DNA from: a candidate division WOR-1 bacterium RIFOXYB2_FULL_46_45
GTDB lineage: Bacteria > Margulisbacteria > WOR-1 > XYC2-FULL-46-14
Reading direction: 5' to 3'
Assembly: GCA_001771585.1 (NCBI GenBank)
Contig: MEUE01000001.1
Coordinates: 412,744-476,743 of the forward strand
DNA: 64,000 nucleotides
Below, piece after piece: positions 16,057 through 24,507 of this stretch; positions within the stretch are counted from its first letter, which is position 1; every line of letters starts with the position of its first letter. A program made the position numbers and the translations under genes. The notes under the pieces are model-generated. The model was given only the letters and a program-made list of their open reading frames with translations. It did no database searches and was not told where the DNA came from.

Positions 16057-17568
16057 ATGCCTCGCGAATGTGACATATTAATTATCGGCGCCGGGATCGC
16101 CGGACTCCGTGCCGCCTTGACCGCTTCAAAATACGGAAAAGTAATCCTGCTGACCAAAGGAAAAATCGGCGAATCGGCCACCGAAAAGGCGCAAGGGGGA
16201 ATCGCCGCCGCTATTGACCATATCAGGGATTCAACCGATTTTCATTTTGAAGACACCATCAAGGCCGGAGCGGGACTCTGCAATAAAGAAGCGGTCAGGA
16301 TCCTGGTTGACGAAGGGGTCGACCGGGTAAAAGAGCTGATCGAAATGGGAGCGCAATTCGATCGGGCCGAGACTGAAGGGGGCTTTGCGCTTGCCCTTGA
16401 AGGGGCACATAAGCAAAGAAGGATACTTCACGCAGGGGATGCCACCGGAGCGGAGATAGAAAAGACCCTCGGCTACAATGTAATTAAAGAAGGGCTGGTT
16501 GAAGTCCATCCCCTTACCATGGGGGTAAAACTTCTGGTAAAAGATAACCGCTGCTTCGGAGCGATTGCAACTGATGAAACCTACTACTCAAAAGCAACCA
16601 TCCTGGCCACCGGCGGCGTCTGCCAGATATACCTTTATAATACCAATCCGGAAGTCGCTACCGGCGACGGGATCGCGATGGCGTACGAAGCGGGGGCGGA
16701 AGTTGCCGACATGGAATTTGTCCAGTTTCACCCCACTACTCTTGTCCATTCCAAAGAATTTGAAGATATCGTCGCCCTCCCCCAGTTTTTAATCTCTGAA
16801 GCGGTGCGCGGAGAAGGCGGAATTCTTTTAAATAATAAAGGGGAACGATTTGTCTCCGAACTGGCTCCCCGCGATATCGTTTCGCGCGCGATTGTCGAAG
16901 AGATGGAAAAGACCAAAAGCGAACACGTCTTTTTGAAGCTGGAGATGAAACCGGAAAAAATCAAAAAGCGTTTTCCGGTAATTTATAAGACCTGCCTGGA
17001 GCGCGGGCTTGATATAACACAAGAGATGATCCCGGTCGCCCCCGGCGCCCACTATTTTATGGGAGGAATAAAAACGGACGTTAACGGAAAAACCAGCATT
17101 GAAAATCTTTTTGCCGCCGGCGAATGCGCCTCCGCCGGAGTCCACGGGGCCAACCGCCTCGCCTCCAATTCCCTTTTGGACGGGCTGGTCTTCGGCCACC
17201 GCGCGGCGGAAAGCGCCAAAGAATGCCTCTCACAAAAGATTCAAAAAATAAAAGAAGATTTTGACGCCGGAACCGGGAAGTTGGGAAACAAGGAACTAAT
17301 GCGTTCCAGCCTGGCGCTAAAAACGATCATGTGGAAAAATGTCGGGATTGTGCGGTCGGCAGAATCCTTAAACGACGCCCTTGAAAAGCTGGAAAAACAA
17401 AACGTAACCGATATAGAGCTTAAAAACATGCTTTGCGTTTCCAAGCTGATAACCCGCGCGGCATTTGACCGGATGGAATCGCGCGGAGCGCACTTTAGGT
17501 CCGATTATCCAAAAACAGACGATACCAACTGGAATAAACATTTGACTTATAGTAAAATGGCGGCATGA
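16057..17568 (+). CDS. nadB: L-aspartate oxidase
   Basis: A 503-aa flavoprotein that oxidises aspartate to iminoaspartate for NAD synthesis. The start is set at MPREC (16057), not the tracked 16024, because TGTTATAAT lies 6 nt upstream. The FAD-binding DILIIGAGIAGLRAALTA opens the protein. KAQGGIAAAI, EFVQFHPTTL, SEAVRGEGG and HGANRLASNSLLDGLVFG are classic NadB/succinate-dehydrogenase flavoprotein motifs. The next gene, a permease, overlaps the stop by 4 nt. nadA and nadC are not in the window. Confidence 0.95.
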   Translation: MPRECDILIIGAGIAGLRAALTASKYGKVILLTKGKIGESATEKAQGGIAAAIDHIRDSTDFHFEDTIKAGAGLCNKEAVRILVDEGVDRVKELIEMGAQFDRAETEGGFALALEGAHKQRRILHAGDATGAEIEKTLGYNVIKEGLVEVHPLTMGVKLLVKDNRCFGAIATDETYYSKATILATGGVCQIYLYNTNPEVATGDGIAMAYEAGAEVADMEFVQFHPTTLVHSKEFEDIVALPQFLISEAVRGEGGILLNNKGERFVSELAPRDIVSRAIVEEMEKTKSEHVFLKLEMKPEKIKKRFPVIYKTCLERGLDITQEMIPVAPGAHYFMGGIKTDVNGKTSIENLFAAGECASAGVHGANRLASNSLLDGLVFGHRAAESAKECLSQKIQKIKEDFDAGTGKLGNKELMRSSLALKTIMWKNVGIVRSAESLNDALEKLEKQNVTDIELKNMLCVSKLITRAAFDRMESRGAHFRSDYPKTDDTNWNKHLTYSKMAA

Positions 17569-18587
17569 TAAACAATAAAATCCTGATTCGCGTTATGATC
17601 TGCCTTCTTTTGGCCGCTTTTCTCTATTATATCCGCGACACCCTTTTTCCGGTCATCGCTTCTTTTATCTTGTTTTACATTTTAAATCCGCTGGCAACAC
17701 TGCTCTCCAAAAAAAAGAAAAACTGGCCCGGGGTCAACATCCACATCGCGATCCTTTTTTCTTTTACCGTAACCGCCGGAATTGTTTATCTTTTCTTTCG
17801 CTTTTTAATCCCGCCGCTGGCAAACGAATTTAAGGTATTCGTCCGCAATCTTCCGGTTTATTTGGCTACCACTCAAAAAATATTAAACAATTTTCAGGGG
17901 TGGTACACCGGCTATGACCTGCCCAATACGGTTAATGGAATGATCGGATCCGGCATTAAAAACCTTATCAATACAATAGTATCTCTGGGAAACTCTTTCA
18001 TAAAAAGCATCCTTTCCATGGCGGGACAGCTTTTGAAAATAATTATCATCCCGATCTTTACCTATTATCTTTTAAAAGACAAGGAGAAGCTAAAAGCCGG
18101 CCTGCTGGAACTTCTTCCCAAAAACCACGGCCAGGAAAAATTTAGGAAAATTATCGGAAAGATAAACGAATCGCTAAACAACTATGTCAAAGCGATGTTC
18201 CTGCTTTGCGTCATCGTCGGCTCCTGCGCGGGGCTCGGACTGCACTTTTTGGGTGTAAAATACGCGGGGATACTGGGATTGATCGCCGGGATAACCGAAG
18301 CGATCCCAATCATCGGTCCCTGGGTAGGCGCGGTGCCGGCAGTGATGGTGGCTTTAATCTATGATCCGGTTTTGGCGCTTAAAGTAGCCTTATTGTTTTT
18401 TGTTATCCAACTTTTGGAAAATTCCCTGCTGGTACCAAAGGTTTTGGGCGGTTATTTAAACATCCATCCGATCGCAATCATAATCGGGATTTTGGTCCTG
18501 GGGAAGATCCTGGGGCCGTGGGGATTGTTCTTCGCTTCGCCGCTTTTGGCAATTATTAATATCGTTTACCACGAACTAAGAAGCTGA
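17565..18587 (+). CDS. AI-2E family (PerM/YtvI-like) permease
   Basis: A 340-aa membrane protein with about eight hydrophobic segments. It shows the family layout: a two-segment start (IRVMICLLLAAFLYYI, LFPVIASFILFYILNPL), an amphipathic middle, ITYYLLKDKEK-type loop, and the conserved GLIAGITEAIPIIGPWVGAVPA, followed by LGKILGPWGLFFASPLLAI. Proteins of this family are putative exporters or Na+/H+ antiporters. It overlaps nadB by 4 nt and converges with the MFS gene (12-nt tail overlap). Confidence 0.9.
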   Translation: MINNKILIRVMICLLLAAFLYYIRDTLFPVIASFILFYILNPLATLLSKKKKNWPGVNIHIAILFSFTVTAGIVYLFFRFLIPPLANEFKVFVRNLPVYLATTQKILNNFQGWYTGYDLPNTVNGMIGSGIKNLINTIVSLGNSFIKSILSMAGQLLKIIIIPIFTYYLLKDKEKLKAGLLELLPKNHGQEKFRKIIGKINESLNNYVKAMFLLCVIVGSCAGLGLHFLGVKYAGILGLIAGITEAIPIIGPWVGAVPAVMVALIYDPVLALKVALLFFVIQLLENSLLVPKVLGGYLNIHPIAIIIGILVLGKILGPWGLFFASPLLAIINIVYHELRS

Positions 18588-19673
18588 TTTTTTAAAATGA
18601 TGCTCTCTGGTTCCAACCATAAATAAGATCAAGGCGGCCAAGGCAATCACCGCGCCATAGGTAAAAGAGACCGTCGCCCCGAAATTATCCCAAAGCAACC
18701 CGGCAATCGCGGTGGCGGGAAGAGCCGCCAAACCGATCGTCGTATAGTATGCCCCGAAAGCGGCCCCTCTTTTTTCCTCCGGCGCAAGGTGCGCGATCAA
18801 CGCCCTGGGCGCCACCTCCACAATCGCGGTGGCAACCCCGTAGACAATAAAGAAAAGCCAAATCGGTCTGGCTCCCTCCGCAGAGGCAAAGCCAAGATGG
18901 GCAAAACAAAAAAGCAGGTAGCCGACGATTAAAATTTTACGAATCCCCACCCTTTCCAGTAAATACTCCACCGGACGGATAAATCCGGAATAAACCATGC
19001 CGTAGAGAAGATAAATAATCGGCACCAACGGTATCAGCAAGCCCAGTTCCGCGGCGCGTAAAATAAAAAGGACATAGCTGAATTTGGCAAGTTCAAAGAG
19101 CGCCGAAACAAAAAAGAACAATTTTAACCTTTTGCCCAACGATAAAGACAATTCTTTTTGCTTTTCCTTGCCGCCGATCTTCTTCCTGGCTTCTTTCATA
19201 AAAGCGGAGGCGGTCAGCATCCCCAAAATCGCGGGGATAACCGAAAGCCAGAAAATATTGCGGTATTGGGACAGAGCGTCCATCTTGAAATAACCGGCAA
19301 AGACAAAAAGAAGAAGCGAAGACAGTAGCGCTCCGCAAACCATTCCACTCCGGGAAACAGTCCGCTCCCCCCTTCCGATCCGGTCAAAAAAACGGACCGA
19401 TAAGACCTGGTACCAAAAGTTGCTCAAGGCCAAAAACGGCTTTACAACGGTTGAAAGAGTGTAGCCGATAACTATCAGCGGCTTCTGCTTCTCAACCCGC
19501 TCGGAAACCCAGCCCGAAACGGCCTTTAAAGCGGTTGAAGCGGTCTCCGCTATCCCTTCGATTATCCCAATCCAGGTCTTGGAAATATTTAACCCGGCCA
19601 TAAAAAGAGGAAGGATCGACAGAACCATCTCGGAACCAACATCAACAAGAAAACCGGCTATCCTTTGCGGCAT
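18576..19673 (-). CDS. MFS transporter
   Basis: A 365-aa protein with about 10-11 hydrophobic segments, shorter than the usual 12. The motif-A-like GWVSERVEKQKPLIVIGY follows the second segment. RFFDRIGRGERTVSRSGMVCGALL resembles bacterial MFS members annotated as permeases of the major facilitator superfamily. It begins 9 nt after mutL with AGGAGG overlapping that gene's stop, so it is co-transcribed. The substrate is unknown. Confidence 0.85.
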   Translation of the reverse strand: MPQRIAGFLVDVGSEMVLSILPLFMAGLNISKTWIGIIEGIAETASTALKAVSGWVSERVEKQKPLIVIGYTLSTVVKPFLALSNFWYQVLSVRFFDRIGRGERTVSRSGMVCGALLSSLLLFVFAGYFKMDALSQYRNIFWLSVIPAILGMLTASAFMKEARKKIGGKEKQKELSLSLGKRLKLFFFVSALFELAKFSYVLFILRAAELGLLIPLVPIIYLLYGMVYSGFIRPVEYLLERVGIRKILIVGYLLFCFAHLGFASAEGARPIWLFFIVYGVATAIVEVAPRALIAHLAPEEKRGAAFGAYYTTIGLAALPATAIAGLLWDNFGATVSFTYGAVIALAALILFMVGTREHHFKKSAS

Positions 19674-19682
19674 TTTTTCCTC

Positions 19683-21272
19683 CTAGCGCCCGAACATCTT
19701 CTCAAAATCATTTTGCGTGATTTTTATCATTGTAGGTCTTCCGTGCGGACAGGTCAAGGGATTGGCGGTTTGATAGAGATCACGGATCAACCGGTTGATT
19801 TCCGCAACATTTAACGCATCCCCCGCCTTGACCGCCCCTTTGCACGCCATGATTTTGAAGCGTTCTTCCCTGCTGTTTTTTACCAGTTCCGACAAAGTGT
19901 CTTTGATTACGACATTGGTTAAGATTGCCGGCACCGCGCGGAGGATAAAAGAGTTCTTTCCAAAACCTTCAAGATCGAACCCGAGCTCTTTCAAACTATC
20001 GAGGTTTTCTTCAAGCAGGAGTGATTCTTCATGGGTAAATTCCAGTGCTTCCGGTACAAGTAAGTTTTGAGCAGCTTGCCCTGAGCTCTGTCGAAGGGTC
20101 AGGCAGTCGTAAAGAATCCTCTCGTGCGCCGCGTGCTGGTCGATTAGAACCAGATCGATTCCGTCGGTCGCAATAATGTAGGTTTTTTGAAATTGATAGA
20201 TCGCCGTCAACGGTTGAATCGCGGTGACCGCGATCTCTACTTCTCCTATCTGTACCTGGTCCAACGGTTCCCAATTCGTAAAAGATGGAGCGGAAGAAAC
20301 ATTCTCCGTTACAACGGCAATGGAAAGTAGCGCCTGTTTGGCCGCCCGGTAGACCGCATCGAGAACATCTTTGGTCTTTAGGAACTTGACTTCCCGCTTG
20401 GAAGGATGGACATTGACGTCAACTTCCGTTGGATCAACTTCAATAAAGATAACCGCCACCGGATAGCGCCCGTTCGGAATCAAGGTGCGATAGGCCGCTT
20501 CAAAAGAAGAGAGAACCAAACCGTTCCGGACATATCTGCCGTTTACAAAAAGCGATTCGTAATTTCTATCCACCCGCGATAAATTCGGCTTTGAGATGTA
20601 ACCACCAACTCCGGCATCTTTGATTTCGATCAACTGCTTGGCAATTTCGGCCCCATAGACTACCGCGATGGCATCGAGGAGTTTTCCGTTTCCCGAAGAA
20701 ATATAAACGACCTTATCGTCGGCGACGTATTTAAATTTGACTCCCGGATTCGAAAGGATGAATTTTTCAATCAGAGACGAGATCTGGCTCAATTCGGTAA
20801 AATTGCTCTTTAAAAACTTCAGCCGCACGGGGACATTATAAAACAGGTTCTTTACGCTTATTGAGGTCCCTTCCGGCCCGCCGGTTGTTTCTTCTTTTTT
20901 AATTTTTCCTCCCTCAACCAGTATTTTGGTTCCTCCACTCTCCAACTCCGTCTTACCGACCGAACAGATTGATGGGAGCGCTTCGCCGCGGAAGCCAAGT
21001 GTTTGGATATTGAAGAGATCGTCCAAGTTTGAAATTTTTGAGGTGGCGTGCCGTTCAACCGACAGTTTTAGTTCCTCGCGATTCATCCCGCTTCCATTGT
21101 CGGAAACCCGGATCAATTTCTTGCCGGCATCTTCGATTTCTATTGTAATTTGGGTCGCCTTCGCGTCAATCGCGTTTTCAACCAGCTCCTTCACGACGGA
21201 AGAGGGCCGTTCGATCACTTCCCCCGCGGCTATTTTGTTGACCAAATCCGGCGGCAAAATCTTAATAAGCAT
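19683..21272 (-). CDS. mutL: DNA mismatch repair protein MutL
   Basis: The start is set at MLIKILPPDLVNKIAAGEV (21272); the tracked 21410 start adds a non-homologous hydrophobic stretch. The GHKL ATPase motifs are ELVENAIDA, VSDNGSGM, HATSKI and LGFRGEALPSI, followed by the transducer domain. The C-terminal dimerisation domain ends CPHGRPTMIKI. The endonuclease motif (DQHA.E.) is present as LIDQHAAHERI, and the C-terminal ACKGAVKAGD completes a MutL of the endonuclease type. Residues around 394 (LRQSSGQA) derive from a REP-like DNA element. Starts 6 nt downstream of TATAAT. Confidence 0.95.
   Translation of the reverse strand: MLIKILPPDLVNKIAAGEVIERPSSVVKELVENAIDAKATQITIEIEDAGKKLIRVSDNGSGMNREELKLSVERHATSKISNLDDLFNIQTLGFRGEALPSICSVGKTELESGGTKILVEGGKIKKEETTGGPEGTSISVKNLFYNVPVRLKFLKSNFTELSQISSLIEKFILSNPGVKFKYVADDKVVYISSGNGKLLDAIAVVYGAEIAKQLIEIKDAGVGGYISKPNLSRVDRNYESLFVNGRYVRNGLVLSSFEAAYRTLIPNGRYPVAVIFIEVDPTEVDVNVHPSKREVKFLKTKDVLDAVYRAAKQALLSIAVVTENVSSAPSFTNWEPLDQVQIGEVEIAVTAIQPLTAIYQFQKTYIIATDGIDLVLIDQHAAHERILYDCLTLRQSSGQAAQNLLVPEALEFTHEESLLLEENLDSLKELGFDLEGFGKNSFILRAVPAILTNVVIKDTLSELVKNSREERFKIMACKGAVKAGDALNVAEINRLIRDLYQTANPLTCPHGRPTMIKITQNDFEKMFGR
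20071..20100. repeat. REP-like element inside mutL
   Basis: The DNA reads CTTGCCCTGAGCTCTGTCG followed by AAGGGTC; on the minus strand it is the familiar GACCCTTCGACA...CTCAGGG type short element found dispersed in many bacterial and metagenomic assemblies. It encodes LRQSSGQA in frame between the conserved DQHAAHERILYDCL and NLLVPEALEF. Confidence 0.6.
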
Positions 21273-21278
21273 GATTTT

Positions 21279-21284
21279 ATTATA
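21279..21284 (-). promoter_or_regulatory. -10 hexamer (TATAAT) for mutL
   Basis: TATAAT on the minus strand ends 6 nt before the mutL ATG, with no ribosome site, another leaderless configuration. Confidence 0.45.
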
Positions 21285-21297
21285 ACCTAAAATAACC

Positions 21298-21325
21298 TGA
21301 AATTTTAGCGAGTTTTTGACGAAAT
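21298..21325 (+). promoter_or_regulatory. Sigma28-like promoter (TGAAATTT ... ACGAAAT)
   Basis: TGAAATTT (21298-21305) with GAAA-N16-ACGAAAT (-10 at 21319-21325). TAGGAGGA and the ATG at 21347 follow, so this transcript has a short leader of roughly 15 nt. Confidence 0.55.
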
Positions 21326-21346
21326 ATATGTAGGAGGATAGCATAT

Positions 21347-23230
21347 ATGCCACCGGGACCAACAGCAACTGGACCAGTTGCAAGAGAAAGGCCTGTGCCC
21401 AGGACACCAAAACAAATTCCCGTTACCGGCGGTTCTGCTCTTATGCCTCGGGACATCACCATCGCGCCCACTACAGAAAGACGAACAATAGCAACCGTTC
21501 CAACCACACTGGAAAACATTAATCTCTCAACAAATGTAATAAACGAATTAAGAAATAATCGGCTAACCGATCTAAGCGAAGCCGAACAAACATTAAGAAT
21601 CGATACGGGACTTAAAGAAATTGCCCGGATTAGATCAAATGCGGGGAAAAAAGAAGAACTGCAATTGGACCAGGTTGAAAAAGCAGAAGAAATAGGCCGT
21701 CTGGCATTATTGGCTAGCTTGCCTCCCAGATGGACAAAGGGATGGGAACCTCTTGTTGAAGCAATTTTAGACAATGTTACAATAATAGAACTGGCTAGAC
21801 ATATTCAAGCAAGTGATCTGGTCTATTTTTGCGAAGCTTATCCTTTATTTAAAAAAATTCCGGTAAAACCGGAGAGTCCTGCCACCACAGCAAGAGACAC
21901 GACTGCCGCTATAATCGCATGGGGAAGAACCATTGTTGAAACAATAATCCCCGGCATCGAAAGAGGATCAACCCAAATTATTGTTAATGCTTTTATGTGC
22001 GATCATACAAGAGATCTATTCTTCTCAACCTTAAAAACCGTGAAAATCGATAATCCCGCTTTTGCAGAAAAAATGTGCACCACCTTGCTTTTGGCTGCGG
22101 ATGAAATCAACGATATTCTTGGCGACACTACCGGCGGACAAGATTCGACGGCAAAAACAGAAAACTACATCGCCCGTTTAAACGATACAAACAAAGGCCG
22201 CGACAAAGAAGCAGCAGCTAGAGGAGCCATTGCTGTTATAAAAAAAGGAAGAAAAAACAGTCTTTCTTTTAAGATTGCATCGGCAATTCTTGAAAGACAA
22301 CCACTAGAAGCATTTGATCAATTATCGCAAGAATTATCCGCAACAAACAGTTCGATTTCCAGCCGCCTCCGCTTTTTTGCAAGCGGCCTTCCCGGCCTGC
22401 ACTGGATCGGAGGAGAGACGAGAAGCATCTTTGATCTCATCCTGCAAATAATCAGCAACATTAACTCTCCCGAACAATTAATGCAAATAATTAAATTGTT
22501 GGCGGAGCAAGACAACGGCGCCGCAAAAAAACTGCTGACTCATGCCATTGAAAGGTTGGACTATATAACAAGGTTGGGAATTTATGCCGGCACCACCTAT
22601 CATCACAACATTGTTAATTTGTATTATTTACTGGAGGGCTCCTTATCTTTTTTTGAATTTGCCAATCCAAAACAAACAATAAAAACCGCAATTGGGACGA
22701 TTGAAGCGTTACGACAGCTTCATTTAACCCCCAAACAGACCGCGGAAACGATAAGGGCACTTTATACGGAAAATCCCGTTTTATATAGAATCGGGCTGCC
22801 TTATCTCCTAGAAAATCACGCGGAAAGAGAATTAAAGGACATTCTGGAATCTTCGCGAGGAGCAGAACGAATAGCCTCAATCCTCTCCATAATCGGATCG
22901 ATCCTTCCCGCCGAAACCTACAACAGAAAAGAAGGCGAAGCAACTTCTATTTCCCAAGTCCCTCTTTTTGCCGAATTACAAATGGAGAAAATAATAAATC
23001 AGGATTATCGGCTCCCCTATTACAGGGCGCTCCAACCGGTTATTATAATGTTTTCGGATGCCATAAAACAAGAAGAATTTAAACGCGTTGAAGATGCCCT
23101 GCGGGAAATAAAACAATATTTAGAAAGAACAAAAAAGACCCCTTATGAATTAGAGGATATTCTGGGAGCCCTTTTAACAAAGAGCTTGGAAATTATGCTG
23201 ATTTTAAAAGGTCAAGCGCGCCCCGAATAG
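21347..23230 (+). CDS. Uncharacterised 627-aa helical protein (sigma28-like cassette)
   Basis: The N-terminal 35 residues are rich in Pro, Thr, Gly and Arg (MPPGPTATGPVARERPVPRT). The remaining ~580 residues are predominantly helical with regularly spaced hydrophobic residues, compatible with a HEAT/armadillo-like solenoid, although no repeat unit is obvious by eye. No catalytic motif, signal peptide or membrane segment is seen. A strong TAGGAGGA precedes the ATG. The gene is inserted antisense in the thiE-mutL part of the minus-strand array: its 3' end overlaps the thiE stop by 38 nt and it is divergent from mutL. It looks AT-richer than the flanks. Function unknown. Confidence 0.75.
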   Translation: MPPGPTATGPVARERPVPRTPKQIPVTGGSALMPRDITIAPTTERRTIATVPTTLENINLSTNVINELRNNRLTDLSEAEQTLRIDTGLKEIARIRSNAGKKEELQLDQVEKAEEIGRLALLASLPPRWTKGWEPLVEAILDNVTIIELARHIQASDLVYFCEAYPLFKKIPVKPESPATTARDTTAAIIAWGRTIVETIIPGIERGSTQIIVNAFMCDHTRDLFFSTLKTVKIDNPAFAEKMCTTLLLAADEINDILGDTTGGQDSTAKTENYIARLNDTNKGRDKEAAARGAIAVIKKGRKNSLSFKIASAILERQPLEAFDQLSQELSATNSSISSRLRFFASGLPGLHWIGGETRSIFDLILQIISNINSPEQLMQIIKLLAEQDNGAAKKLLTHAIERLDYITRLGIYAGTTYHHNIVNLYYLLEGSLSFFEFANPKQTIKTAIGTIEALRQLHLTPKQTAETIRALYTENPVLYRIGLPYLLENHAERELKDILESSRGAERIASILSIIGSILPAETYNRKEGEATSISQVPLFAELQMEKIINQDYRLPYYRALQPVIIMFSDAIKQEEFKRVEDALREIKQYLERTKKTPYELEDILGALLTKSLEIMLILKGQARPE

Positions 23231-24167
23231 CAGCTACCCGATCTATCCCAACGGCTTTAATTTTCGAAATATTATTTCTATTTATCCCACCGATTGCCAC
23301 AACCGGAACTTTTAGCTTTTCACTTATAACTTTTAACTTTTGAGCCCCAATTCCATTTTTCCCCGGCTTCGACGGTGTCTCAAAAATATTCCCGATAGCT
23401 ATATAATCGGCCCCGGCTCTTTGGGCTTTCAACGCTTCGGCCAAATTGTGCGTTGAAACTCCGATCAATTTATCGGGACCAAGAATTTTTCGGGCCTTCT
23501 TCGGATTCCCGTCTTTTTGCCCCAAATGGACCCCGTCCGCATCAACCTTTTTAGCAACTTCAACGCTGTCGTTGACAATAAAAACAACCCCCGCCTGCCG
23601 AGTTAGTTTTTGAACTTTCTTCGCCAGTTGTAAGTATTTTGCTTTGGAAGCGAATTTATCGCGCAATTGAACTATTTTTATCCCGGCCTTGATTGCTTCT
23701 TTAACGATTTTTATATGATCCCTCATCGGATCGGTCACCAGATAGACCTCAAAATCGAGCTTGACCGCCTTTAAAACCTTCGGTTCCATCATGGTCTCGA
23801 TTTCGTACAATTTAAAGCGGAGCGCCTTAAATTTTTTCCCTAAAGAAGCGTCAATAAGTTTTGAAAACTCTTCCAGTGAGCGCAGCGCCTCTTGTCCCCT
23901 TTTGATATTAGACTTAAAAATATCCGAAAGATTTTTTCTTTTACCTTCGGACTCGGTATAAAGCCTGGCTCCGATATCTTTTCCCGCTTCGCGGGATTTT
24001 TCGGCTTTGAGGCAACTAACCGCTTGTTTCAATTGGGCGCGCAATGTTTTTGTTTCGGCGGTTAGTTTGGGGTCTTCAAGAATAAAACGGGCAATTTCTT
24101 CAACCACACGGATCCCTTCCATCGCCCGGTTGGCGTTGGCGTCAAGGACGCGGAGTATTTTTTTCAT
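23193..24167 (-). CDS. thiE: Thiamine phosphate synthase with N-terminal extension domain
   Basis: The start is set at MKKILRVLDAN (24167), because homologues begin here. Residues 1 to about 130 (RVLDANANRAMEGIRVVEEIARF) form the ThiD2-like N-terminal domain seen in cyanobacterial and some other ThiE proteins. The rest is a complete ThiE (LVTDP, VQLRDK, VNDSVEVA, GVHLGQKD, GVSTHNLAEA, GNIFETPSK, VVAIGGI) that joins HMP-PP to thiazole phosphate. It overlaps panD by 26 nt. The segment QKLKVISEKLKV comes from a low-complexity AAGT-type DNA repeat. The C-terminus overlaps the convergent cassette gene by 38 nt. Confidence 0.92.
   Translation of the reverse strand: MKKILRVLDANANRAMEGIRVVEEIARFILEDPKLTAETKTLRAQLKQAVSCLKAEKSREAGKDIGARLYTESEGKRKNLSDIFKSNIKRGQEALRSLEEFSKLIDASLGKKFKALRFKLYEIETMMEPKVLKAVKLDFEVYLVTDPMRDHIKIVKEAIKAGIKIVQLRDKFASKAKYLQLAKKVQKLTRQAGVVFIVNDSVEVAKKVDADGVHLGQKDGNPKKARKILGPDKLIGVSTHNLAEALKAQRAGADYIAIGNIFETPSKPGKNGIGAQKLKVISEKLKVPVVAIGGINRNNISKIKAVGIDRVAAIRGALDLLKSA
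23307..23344. repeat. Low-complexity AAAAGT-type repeat within thiE
   Basis: On the minus strand the unit AAAAGTTAAAAGTTATAAGT recurs, ending GTGAAAAGC, and encodes KLKVISEKLKV in frame. Confidence 0.4.
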
Positions 24168-24486
24168 CCGGTAAAACAATCTTTGGTTTAAAAGAAGCGG
24201 CCTCATCCGGAGTCAGCATGGCGTAGGACAAGATAATGACCTTGTCGCCGATTTTTCCCAACCGCGCCGCCGGCCCGCGCAATCCGATCTCCCCTTTTTC
24301 CCCTTCAATCACGTAAGTTTCAAAACGGTTACCGTTGTCGGCATTTATGACCTGAACCTTTTCGTGCAAAAGGATCCCGGAGGCGGACATCAAATCGGGG
24401 CAAATGGCAATGCTCCCCATGTAATTTAATTCGGAGGAGGTTAAGGCCCCCATATGGATTTTTGACTTAAGAAGCGTTAAAAACAT
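24142..24486 (-). CDS. panD: Aspartate 1-decarboxylase (pyruvoyl)
   Basis: A 114-aa PanD. The self-cleavage site is the Gly-Ser of ELNYMGSIAIC, where the usual family residues are Y.GSI.ID; here Cys replaces Asp after Ile. LLHEKVQVINADNGNRFETYVIEGEKG and LNGAAARL-like GLRGPAARLGKIGDKVIILSYA follow. It makes beta-alanine for pantothenate; panB lies 6 kb away in the same array. The start is 8 nt from a TGTTATAAT, so it can be transcribed independently as a near-leaderless mRNA. Confidence 0.93.
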   Translation of the reverse strand: MFLTLLKSKIHMGALTSSELNYMGSIAICPDLMSASGILLHEKVQVINADNGNRFETYVIEGEKGEIGLRGPAARLGKIGDKVIILSYAMLTPDEAASFKPKIVLPDEKNTPRP

Positions 24487-24494
24487 ACCCTTAA

Positions 24495-24503
24495 ATTATA
24501 ACA
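24495..24503 (-). promoter_or_regulatory. Extended -10 promoter (TGTTATAAT) for panD
   Basis: A perfect TGnTATAAT on the minus strand ends 8 nt before the panD ATG, in the 21-nt spacer after the nucleotidyltransferase gene. No ribosome site is seen. Confidence 0.55.
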
Positions 24504-24507
24504 TATT

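Noticed and set aside
21020-21050. TGAAATTT octamer inside mutL
   Set aside because: No CGATAT-like element at the right distance; coding sequence.
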